From contig NZ_BPFZ01000006.1 of the NCBI RefSeq assembly GCF_030158815.1, forward strand, positions 61,001 to 125,000: DNA of 64,000 bases, read 5' to 3'. The notes below the pieces were generated by a model that had not been told where the DNA came from, did not search any database, and saw only the letters and a program-made list of their open reading frames with translations. Made by a program: the position numbers and the translations under genes. Below, one piece after another: positions 25,754 to 34,685 of this stretch. Within the stretch, counting starts at the first letter, position 1, and every line of letters begins with the position of its first letter. This DNA is from Candidatus Phycosocius spiralis (GTDB lineage: Bacteria; Pseudomonadota; Alphaproteobacteria; Caulobacterales; Aquidulcibacteraceae).

Positions 25754-28588
25754 CTAAAAGCCAATAATGCTTGTTTTAGATGGTGATACGGTCACTTTTT
25801 TGATGATCGAATTGGATTGGGCATCATGCTTGATTATGGTAAAACTGATCTCTCTCGCAGCGCTTGGATACGTGGTATCGCATTGATGAAACGTCACATA
25901 TTGTTTGGCCTCATTCCAGCTGATTTTCCAATTACGATAGGCACCCTGCTCGTAATTGTGCCCATCACCTTCGTCGTCATAAAGAGTGAAGTTCCCGTCT
26001 GCGCCGGTATAAATGTGTAATTCGATCTGATCGGGAGTTTGCATGGCATAATCAATGCCCGAAGACATGGGGATGATGGAACCGAATTGGGCAAAAACTG
26101 GCATGTCTTGAATGGATGGACGTAACTTAAGTGTTTGGCCGCCTTGATAAGTAAGACCCGAGTTGAGGTCATACCAACCACTGCCAAGTGGAAGATAAAC
26201 CTCGATCATCTTGTTGGGGCTCGTTTGCAGCTCAGCCTTATGTGACGGGCGAACCCATTCAACCCAAAGACTGACAATATCGTGCTTGGGTTGGCTTTGA
26301 GTTAACTCAAATGCATAGGCTTGTCCTGCCTTTAAATTGATCTCAAAGCTATAAACATCATCCCCTTCATGGTCGGCAAAAGATACAGCACCATCCGCCT
26401 TGGTTGCAAAGCCCGCTTCGGACCCCTTGCTGACTACCCGTGTTACGCCGTCCATGACAAATTTGATCAGTCCCTGTGTTGTGATTTTAAAAAGATGTAT
26501 CCCAGACTCCTGCGCCACGATACGACCTTTCCACCGCGCGCTATAGGGCTTGCCCTTTAGGTCAATGGGTAAATCCCCAAACCAACTCATTTTCAAATCA
26601 TCACTCGCACGTGTCTCGATCAGTTTTTCGAAATGTGCGCCTTCAAAGAAGCTAACTTCTGCCGCGGGGCCCTGCATGCCCACTACCGCATAGTTTGGAA
26701 TGAATTCTTGATAATTGGTCTGGGGTGCTTCGAGTGGGCGGTTGACAACGGCGATAAGCAAATTCCTCCCGAACATATATTGGTTGGGATAGGCTGAAAT
26801 CTTTGGATCGTGGCTGAAGTCCATAATCAGCGGGCGTAAAAATGTTTCATTGTTAAAGGTAACGCGTGCCGCTTGGCTATAAATATAGGGCATTAAGCTG
26901 TATCGTAGTTTCAGTGCTTTCTTTAAGGCTTCATAATGGGGATCGCCATCCTCACCCATGGCCCAAAGCTCACGTCTAATCTGGGTTCCATGGGCGCGGA
27001 AGATCGGTAAAAAGGCCACAAATTGGAACCATCGCACATAAAGTTCTCGATACGCACTGTCCTGCAGGCCGTTTGGAAATCTGTGCGTGACCAGAAAGCC
27101 CCCTATATCGCAAGTCCAATAGGGAATGCCCGAAAGGCTCATCTGCTGAGCTGCGACAATTTGATCATTCAAAGTTTGCCAGCCTGCGAAAGTGTCACCT
27201 GACCATGTAATGGCATTAAATGCCTGCTGGCCTGGATAGACCGAGCGCGAAAGAATAAGCGGTCGCTTATTGGCGTAGGCTTGGCGTGATTGATGATAAA
27301 TCAAATTAGACTGATAATAACTAAAAGTCATAAGATTGTCAGAGATGTTACCAACAAAGCACTTTTCATTATCCAAATAGGATTTGGCCGTCACATAGCG
27401 GTTGCCCGTGGACATGAACTCAGGCTCACAACCATCCGTCCATAATCCATCCAATCCAACAGATAAGAGGCCTTTTTGGATCCAACTCCAGTAAATTTCA
27501 CGTGCACGTGGTGCGGTGATATCAAGAACCTTTCCGCCGCTCCAATGGGTACCTTTAAACAGTAGCCCTTCATGATCCAACGCTTGATAGATCTCGCTTG
27601 CTTTGCCAAAGGCTGGCCAGACTGAGGCAATGATATGTGCATGATGGGAATGGACGTGATCGCACATGCCCTTCGGATCGGGAAAATTCGTCTTGTCCCA
27701 TACCATGCCCGAGAATTGGCTTTCATCACCCCAATATCGCCAATCTTGAACCATGACGTCGATGGGCAGTTTTTTGGCACGGTAAGTATCGATTATATCT
27801 GTTAGCTCTTGTTGGCTTTTATATCGTTCTTGTGATTGCCAAAATCCATAAGCCCACTTTGGAAGCAAGGGTGCTTTTCCGGTGAGCCGGCGATATGCGG
27901 CAATCACTGCGTCTATATGACCGCCGAGGCATAGGTGATAGCGCGTCAAAGACGCATCATTTGTAAAGGTAAGATGGCGTCCTTGACTGGTGAATTGTGT
28001 GGCAGCATGGGTATCCCAAAGGATACCAATCCCATGTGGGCTCACCAAAAAGCTATTCACAGCGTCCATATTGGCATGAGCCAGATAAAGGGATTTGTCG
28101 CGATAATTGGCAATAGCGTCTCGGAACTGACCTAGGCCATACAAATCGCAGGCAAAAGGAAATGAAAAATGTTGAGCATGCTTGGAGGTGCCTGTATCGG
28201 TCAAGACGAGGTTACCTTGCCGGAAAAAATGCAACAGGCCCTTGCCAGGATCTATATGTAACCCGCAATCGCCATTGCGCAATATACCCCCTTCAAAATG
28301 GATCCCCGAGGCGGCTCTAGCTTTTAGAAAAAATCCTTCACGATCAATGTTTGAATTGCTGCGATATTTTACGACACTGAAAGTTCCTTCCGACATACAC
28401 ATTATGTCAAGGGTGGTGCCATTTTGGGATACCAATCGGACACCACCCTCAATGCGCATCATCTGTTCAAAGGAAGGATTTGATTCACCTTGGTGTTCGG
28501 CTGCCGAGCTTGATCGCGCATGTGCAGCTGCACATAGGGTCACGCTGGCACCCAAGAGCGCGCGCCGGTTCACTTCATCATCTAACAT
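25754..28588 (-). CDS. Secreted glycoside hydrolase family 31 enzyme with PA14-like insert
   Basis: This 944-residue protein starts with NRRALLGASVTLCAAAHA, a Tat-like or Sec signal, so it is exported. The GH31 catalytic barrel shows VMVQDWRYWGDESQFSGMVW and the nucleophile motif GLWTDGCEPE (Asp near residue 384). SRSVYPGQQAFNAITWSGDT follows. Near residues 675-785 a PA14-like domain is inserted, as in some bacterial alpha-xylosidases. The C-terminal beta region has LGSGWYDLNSG and the TLYDDEGDGHNYEQGAY segment. The family includes alpha-glucosidases and alpha-xylosidases; the PA14 insert favours an alpha-xylosidase acting on xyloglucan oligosaccharides, but this is not certain. It probably releases sugars for the adjacent TonB system. 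Confidence 0.9.
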   Translation of the reverse strand: MLDDEVNRRALLGASVTLCAAAHARSSSAAEHQGESNPSFEQMMRIEGGVRLVSQNGTTLDIMCMSEGTFSVVKYRSNSNIDREGFFLKARAASGIHFEGGILRNGDCGLHIDPGKGLLHFFRQGNLVLTDTGTSKHAQHFSFPFACDLYGLGQFRDAIANYRDKSLYLAHANMDAVNSFLVSPHGIGILWDTHAATQFTSQGRHLTFTNDASLTRYHLCLGGHIDAVIAAYRRLTGKAPLLPKWAYGFWQSQERYKSQQELTDIIDTYRAKKLPIDVMVQDWRYWGDESQFSGMVWDKTNFPDPKGMCDHVHSHHAHIIASVWPAFGKASEIYQALDHEGLLFKGTHWSGGKVLDITAPRAREIYWSWIQKGLLSVGLDGLWTDGCEPEFMSTGNRYVTAKSYLDNEKCFVGNISDNLMTFSYYQSNLIYHQSRQAYANKRPLILSRSVYPGQQAFNAITWSGDTFAGWQTLNDQIVAAQQMSLSGIPYWTCDIGGFLVTHRFPNGLQDSAYRELYVRWFQFVAFLPIFRAHGTQIRRELWAMGEDGDPHYEALKKALKLRYSLMPYIYSQAARVTFNNETFLRPLIMDFSHDPKISAYPNQYMFGRNLLIAVVNRPLEAPQTNYQEFIPNYAVVGMQGPAAEVSFFEGAHFEKLIETRASDDLKMSWFGDLPIDLKGKPYSARWKGRIVAQESGIHLFKITTQGLIKFVMDGVTRVVSKGSEAGFATKADGAVSFADHEGDDVYSFEINLKAGQAYAFELTQSQPKHDIVSLWVEWVRPSHKAELQTSPNKMIEVYLPLGSGWYDLNSGLTYQGGQTLKLRPSIQDMPVFAQFGSIIPMSSGIDYAMQTPDQIELHIYTGADGNFTLYDDEGDGHNYEQGAYRNWKISWNEAKQYVTFHQCDTTYPSAAREISFTIIKHDAQSNSIIKKVTVSPSKTSIIGF

Positions 28589-29034
28589 TCAATCATCTTT
28601 CATCGCTTAAATCGTCGGTTGACCTCAGCAATCAAACAAAACATCTTCGTGCCCAAGTTGCAAGGCAGAGGGTATTTGAGGCAAAGTTAAAAGCAACTGG
28701 TTGTTGTCTAAGCTAAGCGCTAGAAACAATATGATGGTCGGGATGGAAAAACAGGACCTAGCCCTAACTCGTGGGTGAATCTAATATGCCAGTTCTGCCT
28801 AAGAAACGGACTAATTCGATAGATACATCCACTAGGTGTGCTCTTGGTCTAGATATGCTTAAATCCAGCATGCCATATCGAAATTAATTTGAAAGACAAA
28901 TTTGCAATTTTTGAACTATCATTGTACTAATTTTATTGTGAGCATGAATTGATCAGGTAAATAATTCAGGTAAACGCCATAACTTTATTTTAAATAATTC
29001 ATGAAATCTTTCAACTCAATGATTGGGATGAAAG
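28589..29034. other. 446-base divergent intergenic region
   Basis: The region separates the GH31 gene (minus) from the GAF-PAS gene (plus). It is AT-rich toward the right end, around 28870-29030. No gene, strong hairpin or known operator was recognised. It should contain promoters for both flanking genes. Confidence 0.5.
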
Positions 29035-29955
29035 ATGGCAGCTCCAATACCGTTTAACGAAAAACAACGCTTGGCGGAACTACAGGATTTCGAGATACTC
29101 GATAACTTGCCTGATCCTGATTTGGACGCGCTTGTCGCGCTGGCATCTAGTATATTACATGTTCCCATCGCATTGATTTCATTGGTCGATCAAGACCGCC
29201 AGTGGTTTAAAGCCAAACTTGGATTGGAGGCATGTGAGACCGACCGTCATTCTGCCTTTTGTGCCCATGCCATCTTAGATGATGGACCCCTACTGATCGA
29301 AAATGCAATGGAAGACCCAAGATTTGCTAAAAATCCATTGGTTGTGGGACCGCCCTATATTCGATCCTATTTTGGTTTTCCCCTTGTGGTGGGACCAGAG
29401 CTTAGGCTTGGAACCCTGTGCGCCATCGATGTGCGCGTGCGCTCCATCACCGATCAACAGATCGTTCAGATGAAAGCATTAGCACAGCTTGTAGTAAATC
29501 AGATGAAGATGATGCGGTCAGCACGTGATGCGATCATGCTGGCGTCTGCCCATGAAAGTCTTTATCGAGATGCCGATCGGGCCAGAATTATTCTGGAGAC
29601 GATGACAGAAGGGGTATTAATCAAGGACCGAGCTGGCATGGTGGTGCAAGCCAATCCTAGCGCCTGCAAAATTCTCGCCATAAGTCACGATAAGCTCATT
29701 GGTATGAAGCTTGATGATGCTGGTTGGCTGCGCTTACATGAAGATGGTTCACCCTATCCATTCAATGATAGCCCCGTAAGTGAGGTTCACCGCACAGGTA
29801 AGGCGATCACTAATGTGGTAGTGGGACTTCAAGACGAGGTTGGAGGCTTCAAATGGTTGCAAATGTCGTTTAGTCCATTATTTGAACCTCTAGAAATAAA
29901 GCCTTCTTATGTAATAATGACATTCTCAGATATAACTTCATTGAAATCCCATTGA
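29035..29955 (+). CDS. GAF-PAS sensory protein without an output domain
   Basis: This is a 306-residue cytoplasmic protein. Residues 15-165 are a GAF domain of the type found at the N-terminus of many kinases and cyclases, with FDILDxxPD-like sequence (FEILDNLPDPDLDALVALAS), ISLVDQDRQWFKAKLGL and RSYFGFPLVV. Residues 180-305 are a PAS domain (MTEGVLIKDRAGMVVQANPS). It ends soon after the PAS domain at ITSLKSH, with no kinase, GGDEF or DNA-binding domain. The next 530 bases contain no continuation in any frame. It could be a stand-alone sensor acting by protein contact, or the remains of a longer signalling gene. Confidence 0.85.
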   Translation: MAAPIPFNEKQRLAELQDFEILDNLPDPDLDALVALASSILHVPIALISLVDQDRQWFKAKLGLEACETDRHSAFCAHAILDDGPLLIENAMEDPRFAKNPLVVGPPYIRSYFGFPLVVGPELRLGTLCAIDVRVRSITDQQIVQMKALAQLVVNQMKMMRSARDAIMLASAHESLYRDADRARIILETMTEGVLIKDRAGMVVQANPSACKILAISHDKLIGMKLDDAGWLRLHEDGSPYPFNDSPVSEVHRTGKAITNVVVGLQDEVGGFKWLQMSFSPLFEPLEIKPSYVIMTFSDITSLKSH

Positions 29956-30488
29956 ATAACTTGACCTCCATTGCTAACGCAAACCCTTGGCTTGGTGGGG
30001 ATATCACGCATCATAGCGCCTGAATAAGGGGATAAGCTTTGGAATTAGGCCCTCTAACGCTTTAAGGCTCGAACCTAAACCTCGCCTTGATGTGCTTTGA
30101 GCCTATGGCTTTTATGTTACATGATGAAAGTAGGAGAGTAGATGGGTTGTCGCCGAAGCCAAGAGACGCCCACCCCCATGACATTAAGCTTTCCGTTTAG
30201 TGTGCCTATCAAGTTAACTACCAATAAAAAATATAGAAATAGCAGACCAATTTAGCTTTGTTTTGCTGGAATCTATCACTCAGCTTCACAAGATGAGGTT
30301 AAGTAGTATTCGAATCAATCAATCTGTGGAATATTGTAAGCAGGTATTCGTAAAGGATAGAGCTCATGATAATTTTGCAGCAGTGGCGAAACCAATCTCA
30401 CAGTGCCAAGTCTATTTTTCACTTGACTTTCCTATATTTGTATTAGGCCGGATACACCCCCCGCATTTTGAATATGGCTAAGTGTGGC
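29956..30488. other. 533-base region without a recognised gene
   Basis: Between the GAF-PAS gene and the first unknown paralogue no convincing coding sequence is seen. An open frame at 30263-30481 lacks a ribosome-binding site and shows no recognised domain. No tRNA-like fold or strong terminator was noticed. It may be the remains of decayed sequence. Confidence 0.5.
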
Positions 30489-31607
30489 CTACCAAGAAAC
30501 CATTGTAACCCGCTTTGGGGCAAGACCGCTTTCAAATTCACGTAAGATATCAACAAATTCCATCACATCGATCTTGGGTTCTTTTTCATTTTTGAAGCGA
30601 TAATTCCAAAAGGATGAAATGTGGGAGATGATGCCCATTGAATGGCCTAGCTCAACAAAGAGCAATGGCGCGTCAAGCAGAAATTTCCGAAATGCCGCAG
30701 TATTACCTTTATCCACGAGGTCACGAAAGGCATCATCATAGAGCGCCAAAACCTGTTGACAGCCCTTAGCGCTATCACGGATTCTTTCGCGGATGGTTTT
30801 CTTGAGGTCATCTATTTCTTCACGAATGTTTTTATCCATGCGCCCTTTAATCTTAATGGCATCCATTTCTGAGCTGATCTTGTTTAAGCTATGAATGGTT
30901 TCTGAAAATTGCCATTTATAATAGATAAATCCCTTCCAACTAAAAATGCCTTGAGTGAATTTTTCTCCCTCTAACCCTAAAGTCATGCGTAATGGGTCAA
31001 GCCGAGAATCAGCATTGGTTGACAACAAGGCGTCAGCTAGTTTTTTGACCAAGTCAGGCGATATCGCACCATCCTTGCTACCAAAGGCCATTGCAATAAG
31101 GGGGGCCATTTCTTTGCTGGTAAACGATTGCATGCGGGCATTATCCGCAGGTGAAATGGCAAAATAGCAGTCTGCTGGAAAATGTTGGTGCCTTCTTAAT
31201 TGCTCCCGCACCAAAAAAGGGTCGAGGGATGGTAAGTCGTTAAGCATTTCAAGGATGTCAAAGTCCTTTTGGAGTTCTGTCTCAGTGGCGCCTAGCACCT
31301 CGCATAAAGTTGCCTTCCAGCCTTGCTGATGCACGAGTATCGATCGCCCCCCAGCCTTTAAGTCTTCGCGATCCAAGGGGAACATGATTTTTGTTCCCAC
31401 AGAAATGTCTTCACTTAAGAGATATGTTTCATCACTGCGAAGCCGATGTTTGATCACAATTGAACGGTTGAGCAAGGCGTCGAAAAAGAATGGTTCGGAG
31501 GTGCGTGAAGCATCATCAGCAAACATCGAGGCAACCAAATGCAAATTGAGTACGCGACTGGTTGAGGCCGTCGATGTGAGAGCTGCTAAACTTCTAATGC
31601 CAGACAT
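30489..31607 (-). CDS. Unrecognised protein, tandem paralogue A
   Basis: This 372-residue soluble protein matches no family I recognise. It begins MSGIRSLAALTSTASTSRVL. Other conserved blocks shared with its neighbour are PFFFDALLN, KIMFPLDREDL, GGRSILV, LPSLDPFLVREQLRR, NADSRLDPLRMTLGLEGE, GIFSWKGFIYYKWQ and ELGHSMGIISHISSFW. Residues about 245-310 are charged and helical, perhaps a coiled coil. There is no signal peptide or transmembrane segment. ATG 31607 is chosen because GGGGAGACC lies upstream and because it aligns with the start of the shared block. It is separated from paralogue B by 227 bases that carry a short tandem repeat. Confidence 0.8.
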   Translation of the reverse strand: MSGIRSLAALTSTASTSRVLNLHLVASMFADDASRTSEPFFFDALLNRSIVIKHRLRSDETYLLSEDISVGTKIMFPLDREDLKAGGRSILVHQQGWKATLCEVLGATETELQKDFDILEMLNDLPSLDPFLVREQLRRHQHFPADCYFAISPADNARMQSFTSKEMAPLIAMAFGSKDGAISPDLVKKLADALLSTNADSRLDPLRMTLGLEGEKFTQGIFSWKGFIYYKWQFSETIHSLNKISSEMDAIKIKGRMDKNIREEIDDLKKTIRERIRDSAKGCQQVLALYDDAFRDLVDKGNTAAFRKFLLDAPLLFVELGHSMGIISHISSFWNYRFKNEKEPKIDVMEFVDILREFESGLAPKRVTMVSW

Positions 31608-31743
31608 TTGGTCTCCCCGCCAAAACAATTCTGTAGGTGATTTCCCATTGGTCTTGCATGGTTTAAATGTTTAGCCACTAGCAGATTGAGATTTGGTAAA
31701 CCTTACCCACCTTTGATCAATAACGTTGTGTGCCAGTATTGTT

Positions 31744-31785
31744 GGTCTGGTATTAATGGTTTGGTATTGAGGGTCTGGTGTAAGT
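31744..31785 (+). repeat. Three imperfect 14-base tandem repeats
   Basis: GGTCTGGTATTAAT (31744-31757), GGTTTGGTATTGAG (31758-31771) and GGTCTGGTGTAAGT (31772-31785) lie head to tail between the two unknown paralogues. The 14-base period is the same as that of the unrelated repeat at 18401. This may be slippage-prone intergenic sequence or part of a regulatory site for paralogue A. Confidence 0.6.
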
Positions 31786-31834
31786 GATTTTGAAAGATCG
31801 TCAATAGATGGATCATGATATCAATTGCAGTCGC

Positions 31835-32989
31835 TTATTCCCACTCATAATCACGTGGGGCTAAGCCTAGTTCAAATTCTTTCAACAAATCAAGAAACTC
31901 TTCCACATTAACGATTTCTGTTTGGGTGGGTTTGAATTGATGTTGCCAATAAGAAACAATGTGAGAAATCACACCCATTGCATGGCCTAGTTCAATGAAC
32001 AGATTTGGGGCTTCAAGTAAGAAGTTACGAAATTCACCCGCATTCCCATCCTTGGTCAGTCCGGCTAAGCCCTCATCATAGAGAGACATGATTTGCCGGA
32101 CCCGCTTGAGAGATTCATGCACCCTGTCGCGAATAACAACTTTCACGTCGGTGATCCGCTTTTGAGTAGCGGCATCGATGCGACTTCTAATTTTCATCTG
32201 CAACATCTGTTTGGTCACACGCGTCATTTCAGACTGTGTTTCTGCTAATTGCCACTTATAATACAAAAACCCTTTCCAACTGAAAATCCCACGCTGAAAT
32301 TGTTCACCTTCAAGGCCGAGCGTCGCTTGCAAAGGGGCTAGGCGATGATCCGCATTGGTGGCAAGAATAGCATTACTCATCTTCTTGACTAATTCAGTAC
32401 TTGCCGAAGCCCCATAGGTTTGGCCACCAGATACAGCCAAAGTCACCAATGAACGAATTTCTCCATAGGCAAACTTTTCCAACCGCATGGCGTCATAAGG
32501 TGTAATTGCAAAATAATCGTCGGACGGGAAGTAGCTATTTCGCTTTAATTCTTCTTTGACCAAAAAAGGATCAAGCGAGGGCAAATGATCTAAAAGATCT
32601 AGAATTTGGAGATCTTGATCAAGTTCAATCGTATCCTTACCCAAAAACTCCTGCATCGCATTGAGATAGCCAATTTGATTGACAAAGATCGAACGACCGC
32701 CAAGACGCAGATCTGCACCATCTAGGGGAAAAATAATTTTAGTGGCAACCGCGACACTGGTGTCGAAAAATTCAACTTCATCGGGTCTGGGCCGATGCTT
32801 GGTTATAATCGAATGATTAAGGCGCGTATCCTGAAAAAAAGGCGTATGAAGTTTATCGCTTGCTCGTAAAGCTGCATGATCTACTGCATTGAGATTGAGA
32901 ACACGGCTTGTGGATGCAGTTTTGGCAAGTGCAGCAAGACTGCGCACCCCACTCGACCTAGATTTGTTCAAAAATGAGCTATAGTTCAT
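31835..32989 (-). CDS. Unrecognised protein, tandem paralogue B
   Basis: This 384-residue soluble protein is clearly homologous to paralogue A over its full length. Shared blocks include GVRSLAALAKTASTSRVLNL, KIIFPLDGADL, LPSLDPFLVKEELKR, FPSDDYFAITPYD, NADHRLAPLQATLGLEGE, GIFSWKGFLYYKWQ and ELGHAMGVISHIVSYW. No catalytic motif, signal peptide or membrane segment is evident; a charged helical stretch lies near residues 250-310. ATG 32989 is preferred to an upstream TTG at 33004. A promoter-like element with a perfect 10-base palindrome lies about 60-90 bases upstream, in AT-rich DNA. Tandem duplication with conservation of the same blocks suggests selection for function. Confidence 0.8.
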   Translation of the reverse strand: MNYSSFLNKSRSSGVRSLAALAKTASTSRVLNLNAVDHAALRASDKLHTPFFQDTRLNHSIITKHRPRPDEVEFFDTSVAVATKIIFPLDGADLRLGGRSIFVNQIGYLNAMQEFLGKDTIELDQDLQILDLLDHLPSLDPFLVKEELKRNSYFPSDDYFAITPYDAMRLEKFAYGEIRSLVTLAVSGGQTYGASASTELVKKMSNAILATNADHRLAPLQATLGLEGEQFQRGIFSWKGFLYYKWQLAETQSEMTRVTKQMLQMKIRSRIDAATQKRITDVKVVIRDRVHESLKRVRQIMSLYDEGLAGLTKDGNAGEFRNFLLEAPNLFIELGHAMGVISHIVSYWQHQFKPTQTEIVNVEEFLDLLKEFELGLAPRDYEWE

Positions 32990-33047
32990 TTCGTATATAC
33001 CCAATAGTAAGTTTGTATTTGAACTTACTTTATTTTATTTATGTTGC

Positions 33048-33076
33048 TTAATAATATAAAGTCGTATACGAAACAA
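33048..33076 (-). promoter_or_regulatory. Promoter-like element with a palindromic operator ahead of paralogue B
   Basis: On the minus strand TTGTTT (33076-33071), a 17-base spacer and TATTAA (33053-33048) form a reasonable sigma-70-type promoter. The perfect 10-base palindrome TCGTATACGA (33062-33071) overlaps the end of the -35 box and the spacer, the usual place for a repressor site. A related half-copy, TCGTATATAC (32991-33000), lies just before the start codon. The surrounding DNA is very AT-rich. The regulator is unknown. Confidence 0.4.
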
Positions 33077-33111
33077 AAGACTTGTTATTATTATATTTTA
33101 TTTTCTTGACT

Positions 33112-33804
33112 TTATATTACCCCTAACGCCTTAAGGCTTCGTGTATCATCTGCACCAATAATTATATGATCAATTACTGAAATGTTAAGGGGTTTTAGTG
33201 CATTGATAACGTCGCGGGTGATTGCAATATCTGCTGGTGATGGTGTTGAGTCGCCTGAGGGGTGGTTGTGTGACAAGATAACCATACTAGCTGATAGTTC
33301 GAGGGCGCGCCTTGCGATCTCGCGGGGATAGACAGGGGCGTGATCAATCGTACCCTCTCCCATTTTTTCATCAAGAATGAGGCAGTGTTTTTTATCAAGG
33401 AACAAGACGCGAAACTCTTCACGCTTTGCACCAGACAGCTTGAGTTTGAGATAAGACAATACACTAGACCAAGATCCAAGCAGTGGTCTGCCTGCCAGTT
33501 CGCTGTGTTCTGCCTGGATTTGGAGAGCATGAATGGCCTTGAGATGAACAGCCACAACTTGTCCTACGCCATCAACCCCTAGGATTTCCTGGTAAGGAGC
33601 CTTAAGAACTCTTGCGATGGAACCAAATCGTGCAAGTAAACTTCGTGCTAACTTTTTAGTATCCTGCCGCTTGATGACGCCGAACAATAAGAGTTCCAAT
33701 AATTCATGATCAGCTAGACTGTCTGGTCCAGTCCGAAGAAACCGATCACGTAGTCTAGTTCTGTGGCCTTCAAGATGGGTTGTGGATGTATTGTTAATAC
33801 CCAT
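33112..33804 (-). CDS. radC: RadC family JAB-domain protein
   Basis: This 230-residue protein has an N-terminal helix-hairpin-helix-type region (LADHELLELLLFGVI, GVDGVGQVVAVHLKAIHAL). The C-terminal JAB/MPN domain contains the metal motif SHNHPSGDSTPSPADI. It resembles the family named for E. coli RadC, but a role in DNA repair is not firmly established, and the JAMM motif suggests a metal-dependent hydrolase. It starts 9 bases downstream of map on the same strand, an arrangement common in alphaproteobacteria. The unknown paralogue B follows downstream, beyond an AT-rich gap with its own promoter-like element. Confidence 0.92.
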   Translation of the reverse strand: MGINNTSTTHLEGHRTRLRDRFLRTGPDSLADHELLELLLFGVIKRQDTKKLARSLLARFGSIARVLKAPYQEILGVDGVGQVVAVHLKAIHALQIQAEHSELAGRPLLGSWSSVLSYLKLKLSGAKREEFRVLFLDKKHCLILDEKMGEGTIDHAPVYPREIARRALELSASMVILSHNHPSGDSTPSPADIAITRDVINALKPLNISVIDHIIIGADDTRSLKALGVI

Positions 33805-33813
33805 GCGCCCTCA

Positions 33814-34644
33814 TTATGAATCAGACAGAGTGTGGGGTGTGTCTAAACCAAGTGGGGATAGGGTGAAAATCTCGCAACCATCCTCAGTCACACCAATTGA
33901 GTGCTCAAACTGGGCCGACAATGAACGGTCGCGTGTGATGGCGGTCCAACCGTCTGGCAGGATAGATACCGAATGCTTGCCCAAATTGACCATAGGCTCA
34001 ATGGTGAAAAACATACCTGGGCGAAGCTTTATGCCTTGGCCGGGCTTTCCAAAATGCACGATATTGGGGTTGTCGTGAAAAACCTTACCCAAGCCATGTC
34101 CACAAAAATCCCGCACGACAGAACATCTTTGGCCTTCAACAAAGCTTTGAATGGCATGACCAATGTCTCCCAATGTTGCGTCAGGTTTGACAGCCGCTAT
34201 GCCGCGCTGCAGGCTCTCCCAAGTTACATCCATCAATCGACGTGCCTTACGCGACACCTCACCAATCGCGTACATGCGTGAATGATCGCCATGCCAACCA
34301 TCCACAATGACAGTCACGTCAATATTAGCAATATCACCAAAGCGAAACGGGCGCGGCCCCGGTATGCCGTGGCAAACCACATGGTTCAATGAAATGCACG
34401 TTGTGTGATTATAACCGCGGTAACCTAAACAGGCGGGAATCCAGCCATGATCAAATATATAGTCACGCGCCAATGTGTCGATCCGCTCTGCTGTCACCCC
34501 TTCTTTCACCTCACCGACCAGCATGTCCAAAACATCAGCTGCGGCGCGCCCAGCAAGGCGCATACCAGCAAACGCTTCGGGGCCATGTAACTTGATGGCA
34601 TGATCGTTTCGGCTATCGGGTGCGGTGTCTGCATCTATATACAT
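33814..34644 (-). CDS. map: Methionine aminopeptidase, type I
   Basis: This 276-residue enzyme removes the initiator methionine from new proteins in the cytoplasm. It shows the metal-binding and catalytic segments DIANIDVTVIVDGWHGDHSRM, CGHGLGKVFHDNPN and FFTIEPMVNLGK, with a late Glu in QFEHSIGVTEDG. Length is typical of type Ia enzymes, with a short N-terminal extension before the EAFAGMRLAGRAAADVL block. It is followed after 9 bases by radC, so the two are probably co-transcribed. Confidence 0.96.
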   Translation of the reverse strand: MYIDADTAPDSRNDHAIKLHGPEAFAGMRLAGRAAADVLDMLVGEVKEGVTAERIDTLARDYIFDHGWIPACLGYRGYNHTTCISLNHVVCHGIPGPRPFRFGDIANIDVTVIVDGWHGDHSRMYAIGEVSRKARRLMDVTWESLQRGIAAVKPDATLGDIGHAIQSFVEGQRCSVVRDFCGHGLGKVFHDNPNIVHFGKPGQGIKLRPGMFFTIEPMVNLGKHSVSILPDGWTAITRDRSLSAQFEHSIGVTEDGCEIFTLSPLGLDTPHTLSDS

Positions 34645-34685
34645 AAATCCTTTATAGCCGTGAAATCACCCTTTGGGCAGGGGGT

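Noticed and set aside
30263..30481. 72-codon open frame downstream of the GAF-PAS gene
   Set aside because: No ribosome-binding site, no domain and low coding quality.
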